Below are positions 16,053 through 24,630 of a DNA stretch of 64,000 nt, one piece after another; the first letter of the stretch is position 1; every line of letters begins with the position of its first letter. Below the pieces are notes generated by a model. That model was given only the letters and a program-made list of their open reading frames with translations, did not search any database and had not been told where the DNA came from. Made by a program: the position numbers and the translations under genes. Source of the DNA: SG8-4 sp964598225 (lineage in GTDB: Bacteria > Planctomycetota > Phycisphaerae > Sedimentisphaerales > Anaerobacaceae). The DNA lies in assembly GCA_964598225.1 (NCBI GenBank), contig CAZRBG010000030.1, positions 1-64,000 of the forward strand, read 5' to 3'.

Positions 16053-17840
16053 TCAGGATGCGTTTATCTCGGCGAACAGTTTCTCAAAACGGTCAAGTGC
16101 TTCGTTGAGATTCGGCAGCTTCTTGAGGCATTTTTTTGTGTTCTCTGCAAGGTACTCGGCCGGCCTGTACCGGTCGAATGCACCGACACCCAGCCCCACG
16201 GTTGCAAAGTGCTCCTCGACCTGGGGAAGCAGGCTGCTCGCCTCCTTAGAGGTGTCGGTAGGCCGCAATCGGGCCCGCCGGGGCAATTCGTAACAGAGAT
16301 TCACGAGGCCAAGATACGCGGGACCGCCTATGAGGTCTTCAATGCTCCCGCCCTTGGATCCCGCAAAGTCAGCCAGACTGAGAATTCGAGAGCCTCGCAG
16401 AAGCTCCTGATCGACGGGCTTTTCGAGCCTCTGCTGGCCATCGACTGCGCTCATCAGCGCTACTACGTTACCCTGATTGCCGCCGAAGAGTCCCAAAAAC
16501 GCTCCTACTCTTTCTCCACCGCCGCACGGCACGACCGACCATCCGGAGCCAAGGCCCACTCGATTTTCATCAGCGAGCCTCCGAGAGAACCATTTCAGGT
16601 ACATCGCGTCGGCGGCGGTCTCAACGAGCAACGTCCTTTGGCCGTTCATCGTCCTGCTCATTTCGTAGCCAAGAGCCGCGCGCAGAGGAATGAGAGTATC
16701 GGGATTGGTGCTGAGCACGTGCTGTCCGACTTTGGTGCCGAGGAATTTCTCCCGTCCGTTATCGTCAATGGTGACAACATCCTCAACCGTCCTGCATTGA
16801 TCCAGGCTGTTGGCGCTAATCATGAACGGCGAATGTGTCGTATAAATCACCTGGTAGAGGGGCATGAGTTCTTTGGCAATGTACCCAAGCAGGTCCTCCT
16901 GCGCTCTGGCGTGCAAGCCGATGCCGGGGTCGTCCAGAAGCACGAAGAGATTGTCTCCGTACGTTCTCTTGACCTGAGAGAACCATACGAGGAACGAAAA
17001 GAACCACGCGAATCCGGTGCTGCGCTCGTCGAAGTTCAGAGTGATGTTATGCCTGGTGTTGAGAATGCGCGTCTCCAGCACGTATCCTTCGTCGAACGGC
17101 GGCGGATCCTGCGGTTTGCCCGGATGGAGTTGGAAAGCCACCCTTAGAGACCTGTTCTGGCTCCAGTGGTCCGCGATATGTTCGGTGATAGGCGCCGAGG
17201 CGGCCTCCAAATCGGCCGTAAGCTCCTCCGAGTTCTCGATGCTCGCGAGATACTCCGGTTTGGTGCCAACCAGATCGAGCAATGCCAAAAACACTCGCTC
17301 CGGGCCGGACAACATGCCGCGCTGCTTCTTTTTGAGGAGAAAGTCGACCGAAACGCGCCCGTCCAGGATGCTGCATTTCTCGAAATAGAGAAACTTGGGC
17401 AGCAGCGTGTTGAGTTTGGCCCGAGCGGCTTGCGGCATGCCGGATGTTTGAATCGGCTCGCAACCCTCGAATGTCCACCACGAGCCGGCGTAATAGCCCT
17501 TGCGAATCTCAACTGTCCCGGCCTTCACGGCGGCGTCGCCGAATATGTTCTCCATCTCGGCGGCGTCCTTGTCTTCGATTTGCCAGCGAGTGATAAGCGC
17601 GTCATCAGGATTCTTGGTAGCTCGGCGTTCGTACTCCTTGCGGCGACGTCTGGGGTACTCCAGAAGCACATCGAAATCCGCCAACTCGGCCACGTCCGGA
17701 TTCAGCTTGTGCAGGGCTTCAAGAATCGAGGTCTTGCCCGCTTCATTCTTGCCCACAAGGCACGTTACCGGGCAAATGTCGAACGGGGTCGAATCCTCGA
17801 TGCACTTGAAGTTCTTGACTTGCATAGACTTGAGTTTCAT
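16053..17840 (-). CDS. OLD-family AAA ATPase with TOPRIM-like domain
   Basis: 595 aa. The N-terminal SMC-like ATPase has Walker A G30-KNEAGKT37, a signature region around RSTGFAWFFSFLVW, a Walker B-like FVLLDDPGIGLH and a switch TTHSPFM. The C-terminal TOPRIM-like region starts at LLVETAADAMYL (about residue 400) and continues to GSIEDLIGGPAYLGLVNLCYE. The usual glycine after the TOPRIM Glu is Thr, and one acidic residue expected in the D-x-D strand appears to be Ser (LMSAVDG), so nuclease activity is uncertain. A strong ribosome binding site (ggaggag) precedes the ATG. There is no UvrD-like partner next door, so it is not a Gabija pair. Roles in phage defence or DNA repair are possible. Confidence 0.8.
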   Translation of the reverse strand: MKLKSMQVKNFKCIEDSTPFDICPVTCLVGKNEAGKTSILEALHKLNPDVAELADFDVLLEYPRRRRKEYERRATKNPDDALITRWQIEDKDAAEMENIFGDAAVKAGTVEIRKGYYAGSWWTFEGCEPIQTSGMPQAARAKLNTLLPKFLYFEKCSILDGRVSVDFLLKKKQRGMLSGPERVFLALLDLVGTKPEYLASIENSEELTADLEAASAPITEHIADHWSQNRSLRVAFQLHPGKPQDPPPFDEGYVLETRILNTRHNITLNFDERSTGFAWFFSFLVWFSQVKRTYGDNLFVLLDDPGIGLHARAQEDLLGYIAKELMPLYQVIYTTHSPFMISANSLDQCRTVEDVVTIDDNGREKFLGTKVGQHVLSTNPDTLIPLRAALGYEMSRTMNGQRTLLVETAADAMYLKWFSRRLADENRVGLGSGWSVVPCGGGERVGAFLGLFGGNQGNVVALMSAVDGQQRLEKPVDQELLRGSRILSLADFAGSKGGSIEDLIGGPAYLGLVNLCYELPRRARLRPTDTSKEASSLLPQVEEHFATVGLGVGAFDRYRPAEYLAENTKKCLKKLPNLNEALDRFEKLFAEINAS

Positions 17841-18051
17841 AAGAAAACTCCTCCAAAATCCGCATGGAAAAGGTATCTTTCTTTATTAACGAGAGACGAT
17901 TCTCGTTATTCGTATTTACTTATCAGATACGAGCCTTAAATTAATCCTACAAAGCACTTTGATGACTGTCAAGACATTTCCATTACGTTTTATTCCTTGA
18001 GTTTCTATGTGCGTTCCGGGAGCTCTTTCTATACCTCTATCCGTCAAGGAC

Positions 18052-18879
18052 TTAACGCTTATGGAATTGCGATTCAGGTCTGATCCTATCAATCTTCGTG
18101 TTCTTCCCTTGAGCGGCCAGGCTGCGATTGGCTCGAAACAGCCGGTCCTCTGCTCGTTGCGTCTCACCTGCCTCCTGATACGCTTGGCCTGCGCGTCGCA
18201 AAGTGAGCGCCATGTCGCGATAGTGTTTCGCCTCTTGAAACAAGACTGCCGCACGATCAAATGCCTCTGCGGCCTCGGCGGGATTGCCCTCCAGTAAGAG
18301 GATGTTCCCGGCGAGTCGCTCCCTGGCGGCCAGCAGTGGGGCATCGGTGACGTGATGCTTGTCTGCCTCGACCAGTGCGGTCCTGGCGCGCGCCGGGTCG
18401 TCCTGCTCGCAGGCTATTGTCCCCTTCAGCAGCGAGGCCTGAAAGCGATAGTTTTCGTCCGGTGACGCCGACAGTACCTCGTCGGCCAGCGACAGCGCCA
18501 GCTCCATTTTGCCTTGCCGTTGAGCGACCGTCGCCTCCAACAACAGAACGTCAGCGGGATTGCTTCGGTTCCGTCTAAATGCTGCCTTGGCCTCGGCCAG
18601 CGAGGCACTCGCCTGATCGAGTTGTCCCAGGATGATGTGGCAGAGCGCGAGGTTGTAGGCGGCATTGCCGATCTCCGTTGCGTCGTCCATGGCGCGCGCC
18701 CGGTTCAGTGCTTTTCTGTAAAGATCAATGGCCTTGGCAGTCGCACCCTCTTCGAATGCGGCACGGGCGAGGTTGCCGGCCTGCGAAAGTTCCTTGTCTT
18801 CAGGTTCCACGGTCGAACTCGGCGAGGTGGCGCAGCCGACCAACGTCAGAAGAGTCAGGGTTATGAAAAACCTTCTCAT
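18052..18879 (-). CDS. TPR-containing lipoprotein of an MCE operon
   Basis: 275 aa with a lipoprotein signal, MRRFFITLTLLTLVGC, in which Cys16 is the lipidated residue. The rest is a run of about five tetratricopeptide-like helical pairs, for example AARAAFEEGATAKAIDLYRKALNRA and AAYNLALCHIILGQLDQASASL. Its ATG overlaps the mlaD stop codon (ATGA), so it is the third gene of the mlaE-mlaD operon. In analogous systems the third partner is an outer-membrane lipoprotein (MlaA or PqiC-like), and this protein may have that bridging role. That is inference, since it shows no similarity visible by eye to those families. The gap to 17841 contains nothing recognised. Confidence 0.78.
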   Translation of the reverse strand: MRRFFITLTLLTLVGCATSPSSTVEPEDKELSQAGNLARAAFEEGATAKAIDLYRKALNRARAMDDATEIGNAAYNLALCHIILGQLDQASASLAEAKAAFRRNRSNPADVLLLEATVAQRQGKMELALSLADEVLSASPDENYRFQASLLKGTIACEQDDPARARTALVEADKHHVTDAPLLAARERLAGNILLLEGNPAEAAEAFDRAAVLFQEAKHYRDMALTLRRAGQAYQEAGETQRAEDRLFRANRSLAAQGKNTKIDRIRPESQFHKR

Positions 18880-19841
18880 GGCACGACCTCGTTGGGTGGG
18901 ATGCGTGTGTTGGGCTGGGGCTGCTCGATGTACTTGCGGATCAGCCAGTGTTTTTGGACTCCTTCGATCAGTCTCTCCAACTCGTGCAACGTCTGCTGCG
19001 CCTGCAAAACAAGCCCGGGGAGATCTTCAGCCTCTGTGGCAAGGGCCTCGCTAACCACAGCCAGATCGTCGCCGGCGAGCTCCACGTCTTTCAGAATGAC
19101 CTGGAGTTGATCCATAGACACGTTGCCTTGGTCGAGGATAGTCTTCAACTCGTCCGCGATGGCCGGATCAGTCAGGAGCTTACCGGCTGTGCCTTTGCCC
19201 TGCTCGACGCTGGCGACAAGACCATCGAGTCGCCCGATGAGTTGATTCAAGTGCTGCCGGGACTCGCCCAGGTTCGTGCCGAGTTTCGTCCACGCCTCCG
19301 CGCCGGCGCTCAGTTTCTCACCGAGTGTAGTCCATGTGTCGAGGCCCGCGCTGAATTTCTCCAAAACAGGCAAGACCGCACTGCGGACTTCCTCAATCGC
19401 GTTTTCCATCGTGTCCGGCAACTTCTTACAGATGATGGAAGCATCCTTCTTGGGCAACGGCCGGCCCTCGCCTCGCATGATGTCAAAATACGAATCGCCC
19501 GCCACGCCGAATTTCTTCTTGACAACCGCAAACGAATCTTCGCGCAAGAATCGGAAGAAGTCGCTGCGGATGCTCGTTTCCGCTTCCATACGACCGGTGT
19601 CATCTACGATGACATCGAAGACCGTTCCTACGAGCGTGCCCAGGAAGTACACCTGCGAACCCTCGCGGATGCCCGCAGCGCCCGCCTCAGGCAGAACAAT
19701 CCGCAGCGTGACAGTACCTCGGAACCAGCGCTGGCGGTAGCCCGTCCACACGATGGCGGCGATCAGCGCCGCCACGACCAGGATGACGAACGTGCCGGTT
19801 ATCTCGTTCACGTGCCGGAATTTGAAGCGTTCTTTCATCAT
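18876..19841 (-). CDS. MlaD/MCE-domain protein
   Basis: Substrate-binding, membrane-anchored component of an MCE lipid transporter. The reading frame is open further upstream, but the ATG at 19839-19841 is preferred because it overlaps the mlaE stop codon (TGATG) and is followed directly by the family N-terminus. A single membrane helix (ITGTFVILVVAALIAAIVWTGY) is followed by the MCE domain: VTLRIVLPEAGAAGIREGSQVYFLGTLVGTV and later FFRFLREDSFAVVKKKFGVAGDSYFDI. The C-terminal 180 residues are long helices and coiled coil (NQLIGRLDGLVASVEQGKGTAGKLL), as in other MCE proteins. It should sit in the periplasm as a ring. Confidence 0.9.
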   Translation of the reverse strand: MMKERFKFRHVNEITGTFVILVVAALIAAIVWTGYRQRWFRGTVTLRIVLPEAGAAGIREGSQVYFLGTLVGTVFDVIVDDTGRMEAETSIRSDFFRFLREDSFAVVKKKFGVAGDSYFDIMRGEGRPLPKKDASIICKKLPDTMENAIEEVRSAVLPVLEKFSAGLDTWTTLGEKLSAGAEAWTKLGTNLGESRQHLNQLIGRLDGLVASVEQGKGTAGKLLTDPAIADELKTILDQGNVSMDQLQVILKDVELAGDDLAVVSEALATEAEDLPGLVLQAQQTLHELERLIEGVQKHWLIRKYIEQPQPNTRIPPNEVVP

Positions 19842-20677
19842 CAGAGATACGTCAGGAATGACACCACCGTGGAGATTACAAACAATCCGATAAGGGAGCG
19901 TACCAGCGCACGTTGCGTAGCCTGCGGAACTTTGGTCAGCGACCCGCCAACGTCCATCCCGCCGATGCAACATGATGCGCTGGCAAACAGGGCGGGCAAG
20001 ATGCTCTTACTGAGGATGGCGAGCACGTCTTTGGGCCGAACCGCGCGCAACACGGTATCCACAAGCAACAGCAAATCGCGACTGGCTTTCCCCACCATCG
20101 CCCCGAACAGGTACCCGCTCGCAAGAGCGACCAGAATAAAGACGGCCGTCAGGCAAAACGCGGACACGGCAGCAGCCAGTACGCGCGGCATGACGAGATA
20201 GATGAATGGAGAGATGCCCTGCGCCTGGAGCACGTCAACCTGTCCGTCAGTCTTCATGATTCCCATCTCCGTCGCCATTGCACTGCCGCTGCGAACGATA
20301 ACCACGATACAGACAAGGACCGGGGCCAGTTCGCAGGCCACGACGGGCACCAGCAGCGACCCGAGCATCTGTGACTGTCCTAACTTCTCGACCCATAACG
20401 CCAGTTGCACCACCACCGTGATTCCGACGAAGACCGCCAGCCCGCAGACAAGCCCGACCGACTCGACGCCGATCGCCACCACCTGCCGGACAAACGCCCC
20501 TCGCACTGGGCGCACCCAGTATAACGGGCGAACAGAGACGTAGAGCACCGTCCCAATCACCGCCGCCTCATGGCGCAGCTCGTCCCACTGCCCCCAAACC
20601 ATCTCCCCTAATCCGCCAATCACACGCATCAGTGTTTCCTGAAACCCGCCAGCCACTTCGGTCAACCCTACGAACAT
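19841..20677 (-). CDS. mlaE: MlaE-family ABC transporter permease
   Basis: 278-aa inner-membrane permease of the MCE lipid transport system. It has an N-terminal amphipathic segment and about five membrane helices. Family blocks include ELAPVLVCIVVIVRSGSAMATEMGIMK, DVLQAQGISPFIYLVMPRVLA and GGMDVGGSLTKVPQATQRALVRSL. It is the first gene of a three-gene operon with one-base and four-base overlaps. No MlaF ATPase is encoded beside it in this window, so the ATPase must be elsewhere. Confidence 0.92.
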   Translation of the reverse strand: MFVGLTEVAGGFQETLMRVIGGLGEMVWGQWDELRHEAAVIGTVLYVSVRPLYWVRPVRGAFVRQVVAIGVESVGLVCGLAVFVGITVVVQLALWVEKLGQSQMLGSLLVPVVACELAPVLVCIVVIVRSGSAMATEMGIMKTDGQVDVLQAQGISPFIYLVMPRVLAAAVSAFCLTAVFILVALASGYLFGAMVGKASRDLLLLVDTVLRAVRPKDVLAILSKSILPALFASASCCIGGMDVGGSLTKVPQATQRALVRSLIGLFVISTVVSFLTYL

Positions 20678-21098
20678 AGTGTGCTTCTCAGTTCAAAACC
20701 GCCTGATCGCCGTAAAAGCACAAGAGGATTGTTATTTGTTTACCAAATATGCATAGTGTTTCCGCCCGCCAGATGGTTTCCGACCATCCTTTTCCAATAT
20801 GCCTCTCTCAGCGGCGTGCTTTTTCGGCTCAGGCATTCTACCGCCTCTGCTTTTCTTTGTCATTTGCAATTGCCCATTTTTTCCCGGTTTTCCGTTCCCG
20901 GGTTTTCCATTGAACATACTCTACACTATTGGCCGGCTGTTGTCTATACCCTCTGCCATAAAGGCCAGTTTCATCCGGATAATGAGTAGGTCGCCTGCAT
21001 AGATCGGGGCTCCGGGGCTGGGCCGAGAGAAAAATAGTATGGGCAGATGGCGGTCTGTAAAAAGGAGATTTGGCAGTGCCGATATTCCGTTTACCAAA
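20678..21098. repeat. Intergenic region with half copy of the large palindrome
   Basis: Positions 20970-21045 match the reverse complement of the right half of the 729-910 element closely, first over catccgg.taatgagtagg and then over ctgcatagatcggg and gagagaaaaat, continuing loosely to about 21075. Only one arm is present. The part 20678-20960 includes a repeated cccgg-type stretch (20890-20912) and no convincing gene. A 61-codon lysine-rich frame at 20732-20917 (minus) has no ribosome binding site. The gap separates the mlaE promoter side from the end of the multicopper oxidase gene. Confidence 0.7.
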
Positions 21099-22514
21099 TT
21101 ATCTACTCTCAGTCTCCATTGCTCCCATCCTTTCGTTGGGAGTTTCAACCGAAGGCAAGTCATTTTTATCGACACTGATACCGTCGGCCTGCATTTGATC
21201 CTTTGTAGCACGGTATGAAACTGTTCCTTTGGGGAATTGGTAGGGCCCGGGATAGTCATAGCTCTCAAGATTTTCACGCACCATGAGCACGTTGGCCATG
21301 CTGCCCAGCACCGTCTGGCCGAATTGGCCCTTGTAGCCCCTCATTGGAATACTGTTTGCCGGTATGGGCATCCCGGTTCGCGTCATATCCATCATACCCG
21401 AGGTTCCCATTGTCATATAGCCGGGGATAAGCTCGCGGACTTTCTCATCGAAGCCTTCTTTGTCAAAACCGATCATATTCGGAAAATCGTGCCCCATCTG
21501 CGTCATCGTGTGATGAGTCATGTGGCAGTGAAAAAGCCAGTCGCCCGGGTTGTCGGCGACAAACTCCACCACTTTAGCCGAACCGACCTGAACCAGGACC
21601 GTCGTCTCGGGCAGCAGCCTGGATTTGTCCCGGGCCCATCCGCCGTCGGTACCTATAATCTTAAATGCGTAACCGTGCAGATGGATAGGGTGATGATCCA
21701 TAGCGCTCAGATTTCCAAAGCGAATCCAGACCTTATCGCCGATCCGTGCGACGAGGGGCTCGGTGTCGGGCATTGCCTTTCCGTTCATGGTCAGAACACT
21801 GAAATCCGTCATTTCAATGGGATTAGGCCTTGAAGTTCCGGCGTCTATGCGCCATTCGTGAAGCATGATGGCAAAATCCCTGTCCGGACGCTTGTCTTTG
21901 TCAGGCTGTCTTTCATGAACGAGAATCATGCCCGTCATTCCCATTCCTTCCTGAGTCATCGAATCGAAATGGGGATGGTACATGAACGTTCCCGCATCCG
22001 GAAAGATGAACTCGTAAACGAAGGTCTGTCCGGGCTGTATCGCGGGTTGTGTCAAACCCGATACGCCGTCCATGCCGCAGGGCAAAAGGACGCCGTGCCA
22101 GTGAACTGACGTAGGGGCCGGCAGCTTATTTGTTACGTATATCCTCACACGGTCGCCCTGAGCCAACTCGATCATAGGGCCCGGAACCATGCCGTTATAA
22201 CCCCACGTTTTAATGTGCAGACCTTCGGCAACTTCCCATTCGATGGGTTCGGCAACAAGATGGAAAACTTTTACGCCATTGACGATTCTATACTCTGCGG
22301 TTTGGCCGTTTGGAACGACAGCCGGTGTATAATCGGCTCCCGGTTTGCCGGCCGGTAGTTGTTCTTTGGCTGCATCTGCCCACGGACGCGGCGGCTGGGC
22401 TTCCTCTGGCGGCCGCAAAGTAGGAGAAGTATATTCTTTGTTTTGGGCCGGACTCGCAAGAGCACAAAATAGTATTAAAACAGACAACAAAAGAAGGCTA
22501 TTCACCCTGAACAT
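21099..22514 (-). CDS. Multicopper oxidase (CopA/laccase-like), exported
   Basis: 471 aa with a Sec signal (hydrophobic residues 6-20). The copper ligands are all present: H138-W-H140-G, H180-P-H182, H275-P-I-H-L-H280-G, and H329-C-H-M-T-H-H with the type 1 ligand Met near 340 (HTMTQMG). The C-terminal region is rich in Met. It is preceded by a GGAG ribosome binding site. It is the last gene of a putative copper-handling operon after an outer-membrane channel and a small lipoprotein. It probably oxidises Cu(I) or a phenolic substrate in the periplasm; which of these is not shown. Confidence 0.92.
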   Translation of the reverse strand: MFRVNSLLLLSVLILFCALASPAQNKEYTSPTLRPPEEAQPPRPWADAAKEQLPAGKPGADYTPAVVPNGQTAEYRIVNGVKVFHLVAEPIEWEVAEGLHIKTWGYNGMVPGPMIELAQGDRVRIYVTNKLPAPTSVHWHGVLLPCGMDGVSGLTQPAIQPGQTFVYEFIFPDAGTFMYHPHFDSMTQEGMGMTGMILVHERQPDKDKRPDRDFAIMLHEWRIDAGTSRPNPIEMTDFSVLTMNGKAMPDTEPLVARIGDKVWIRFGNLSAMDHHPIHLHGYAFKIIGTDGGWARDKSRLLPETTVLVQVGSAKVVEFVADNPGDWLFHCHMTHHTMTQMGHDFPNMIGFDKEGFDEKVRELIPGYMTMGTSGMMDMTRTGMPIPANSIPMRGYKGQFGQTVLGSMANVLMVRENLESYDYPGPYQFPKGTVSYRATKDQMQADGISVDKNDLPSVETPNERMGAMETESR

Positions 22515-22545
22515 CAGCTATTCTCCAGATTATCAATACTACACA

Positions 22546-23988
22546 TCAATGACCGCCGGACTGCATCATCTCGGGGCCGCCATTTGAAACATCGACCGAT
22601 GTTTGCTGTACGAAATGGCCGTCAAGCAACAGTTCGAGTTCCGTCCTTGCGATCCAATAGTCTCTTAGTGCATCAATATAGCTTCTCTTGAAACGAGGTT
22701 GCATCTGCCGGGCCTGCAGCAATTGAAACACACCAAGCTGCATGGCATTGAACTGAAGTTGCGTCTCCAGTGCGATCTGCTCTGAGAGCGGGACTATGAC
22801 CTGCTTGTAGTAATTGGCCTGTCTGCGGGCATTAACCAGGCGATATTTCGCGCTTCTGACGGCCGATCGGATCTCTATAGCCAGAGCCGTATAATCATTC
22901 CAGAGCTTTCGAAGCCGGGCTCGCCCCGCTGCCGTCCTGGCCTGACCGAGATCGAAAATCGGGATTCCTATTGCGAATGCCGGCCCGACGGACCAGGTTC
23001 CGTCGCCTTCGCGTTCTGCTTCCGCGCCGGCGGCCATTTCCGAAAAGACCAGTTCGGCGGTATCGATATTCATTCTCGCGGCCACGACTTTCATCTCTTG
23101 CCGGGCGGCAGTGAGGTCGAGACTGTTGGCGATTGCCTTGCTTTCGAGATCGTTCATATCTATCTGCTGAGTGGGCAAGTCAGGCAGTTCCGGTATCGTA
23201 TCCAATATGACATCTGCGCCCCATAAACCCATCAGGGCGCTTAGCTTCTCGCTCTTTTGCAGCACGTCCGTCTGTGAAGACGCGAGTTCGAGTTTCGTCT
23301 GCTCATACAGAGAACGTTCTGTGGCGAGTGCCAAATCGGTAATGTTGCCGGCTTTATGCAATCTCTGGGCGGCTTCCAAAGAAAGTCCCGCCGCTTTAGT
23401 GATTTCCTTGTTCGATCTGTAGGTCTGCAATGCTGCCTGGTAAGAGTAAAAAGCCATTTGCGTTTGACCCGCGAGGTTTATCACCTGTCCGGTAACTTCC
23501 GACTTCGCTGTTTCGAGCTTCGCTCTGGCCAAATCCTTGCGAAGGCCGATTAACAAAACATCCAGAAAATCCTCGACCACCCCCATCTCTATAATGTAGT
23601 CGTTGCTCGGTCCCTCGACAAATCGCAGGGACATATCGAAAACAGGATTCTTTAACAGGCCGGCCTGAACCAGTTGTGCCTGTGCGATGCCGAGTCGCTC
23701 GTAGATTCCCTGAATGCGAGGGTTTTTTAACAGGGCGATCTGCACCGCGCGATCCGCCGTCAATTTCTTTTCCAGCATTTCTTGAATTCGTGCCTCGACT
23801 GCGGCGTCTTCAACGCTATTTGTCTTCCACTGAATGAGCTGCCCGTTTCGCCGGGACACCTTTCTTTGAACCTCACTGAAAGCGGGTCCCGGATCGGTGG
23901 AAACATTCTGGCAGCCTATCAGAAAAACAAGTGATAACGTTAAAGCTCCTTTAACGCTGAATTGCATTAGGGTGTTCTTCCACCTCAT
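22546..23988 (-). CDS. Outer-membrane efflux channel (TolC/CusC-like lipoprotein)
   Basis: 480 aa with a lipobox near Cys26 (LVFLIGC). It shows the TolC-type repeated helical coiled-coil pattern: DRAVQIALLKNPRIQGIYERLGIAQAQLVQAGLLKNP near residue 80 and LTAARQEMKVVAARMNIDTAEL near 290. Members form trimeric outer-membrane ducts for RND or other exporters. The ATG overlaps the end of the upstream lipoprotein gene (ATGA), and the multicopper oxidase follows after 31 bp. No RND pump or adaptor lies nearby, so the channel may pair with components elsewhere or serve the oxidase operon alone. Confidence 0.9.
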   Translation of the reverse strand: MRWKNTLMQFSVKGALTLSLVFLIGCQNVSTDPGPAFSEVQRKVSRRNGQLIQWKTNSVEDAAVEARIQEMLEKKLTADRAVQIALLKNPRIQGIYERLGIAQAQLVQAGLLKNPVFDMSLRFVEGPSNDYIIEMGVVEDFLDVLLIGLRKDLARAKLETAKSEVTGQVINLAGQTQMAFYSYQAALQTYRSNKEITKAAGLSLEAAQRLHKAGNITDLALATERSLYEQTKLELASSQTDVLQKSEKLSALMGLWGADVILDTIPELPDLPTQQIDMNDLESKAIANSLDLTAARQEMKVVAARMNIDTAELVFSEMAAGAEAEREGDGTWSVGPAFAIGIPIFDLGQARTAAGRARLRKLWNDYTALAIEIRSAVRSAKYRLVNARRQANYYKQVIVPLSEQIALETQLQFNAMQLGVFQLLQARQMQPRFKRSYIDALRDYWIARTELELLLDGHFVQQTSVDVSNGGPEMMQSGGH

Positions 23989-24242
23989 ATTCGATACTCC
24001 ATAGAAGACGCTTGATCATCGTCGGTCCTATGCTTCATATGTGTTTCCGAGCCTCTCATTTCAGGAGGCCTCTGTGGCAAATTACTTTCATCCACCTCCA
24101 GCGGATTGGTAAATTCGCGATCCGGCGCCGTAGCTGCATCCGGATGTGCAGGATGGCTTACGCCGGCTTCAGGGATGTCATAGCTTTTGCACCCCAATCC
24201 TGACAAGATAAGCAACAGCAACAATACAATTCGGTTTTTCAT
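23985..24242 (-). CDS. Small His/Met-containing lipoprotein, copper operon
   Basis: 85 aa from the ATG at 24240-24242, which has an aaagg ribosome binding site; an upstream ATG at 24389 is unlikely because it puts the signal peptide in the middle. The signal MKNRIVLLLLLILSGLGC lipidates Cys18. The mature part is short and hydrophilic, with SHPAHPD and THMKH clusters that could bind metal. It is the first gene of the operon with the TolC-like channel (four-base overlap) and the multicopper oxidase. Function unknown; a copper-binding periplasmic or outer-membrane accessory is plausible. Confidence 0.65.
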   Translation of the reverse strand: MKNRIVLLLLLILSGLGCKSYDIPEAGVSHPAHPDAATAPDREFTNPLEVDESNLPQRPPEMRGSETHMKHRTDDDQASSMEYRI

Positions 24243-24630
24243 ACCTTTACAGTCTTTTGAAAATAGAAAAATGTCACGGCCGATTATCGAGCGAACGAAT
24301 CCGTGTTTCCATAGGGATTTGACTGAATTCTCTTTATCCAATTGCTTAGATAATTTCGATGGAGCGTCACTCCTGGCCGTTACTATCACCTGAGCAGTGT
24401 GTTGATGATTTGCTCGGCTGTGGTATCGCTATCCGACGAGGCGACTGCAAAGTGAACCAGATTGCAGCATCGGCTGATGTATGCAATGTTGAATCGCCGG
24501 GACAGGGCGTTGAAACCGATTTTGCTCATTAAGGGATTTTGTGGTTTCCATGAGCTTCTGGATTCCCGCTTCCGCAGGAATGACAAAACGAAGACCTCTT
24601 GCAGCACAAGCAGGACGCAAGCAAGTTTCT
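24243..24630. repeat. Gap with single-arm dispersed repeat
   Basis: The arm tgagcttctggattcccgct (24551-24570) followed by tccgcaggaatgaca matches the repeats at 6216 and 28829. The rest, 24243-24540, is the leader region of the copper operon and shows no gene. No confident promoter is identified. Confidence 0.6.

Noticed and set aside
16053..17840. Gabija system reading of the OLD-like gene
   Set aside because: A UvrD-like helicase gene (GajB) should be next to it; both neighbours are unrelated.
18876..19973. Longer start for the MlaD gene
   Set aside because: The upstream extension is inside mlaE, has no family similarity, and the ATG at 19841 overlaps the mlaE stop as expected for coupling.
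20732..20917. 61-codon lysine/glycine-rich frame (minus) in the gap after mlaE
   Set aside because: It lies over a repeated cccgg stretch, has no ribosome binding site and no known domain; it looks like a by-product of a low-complexity sequence.
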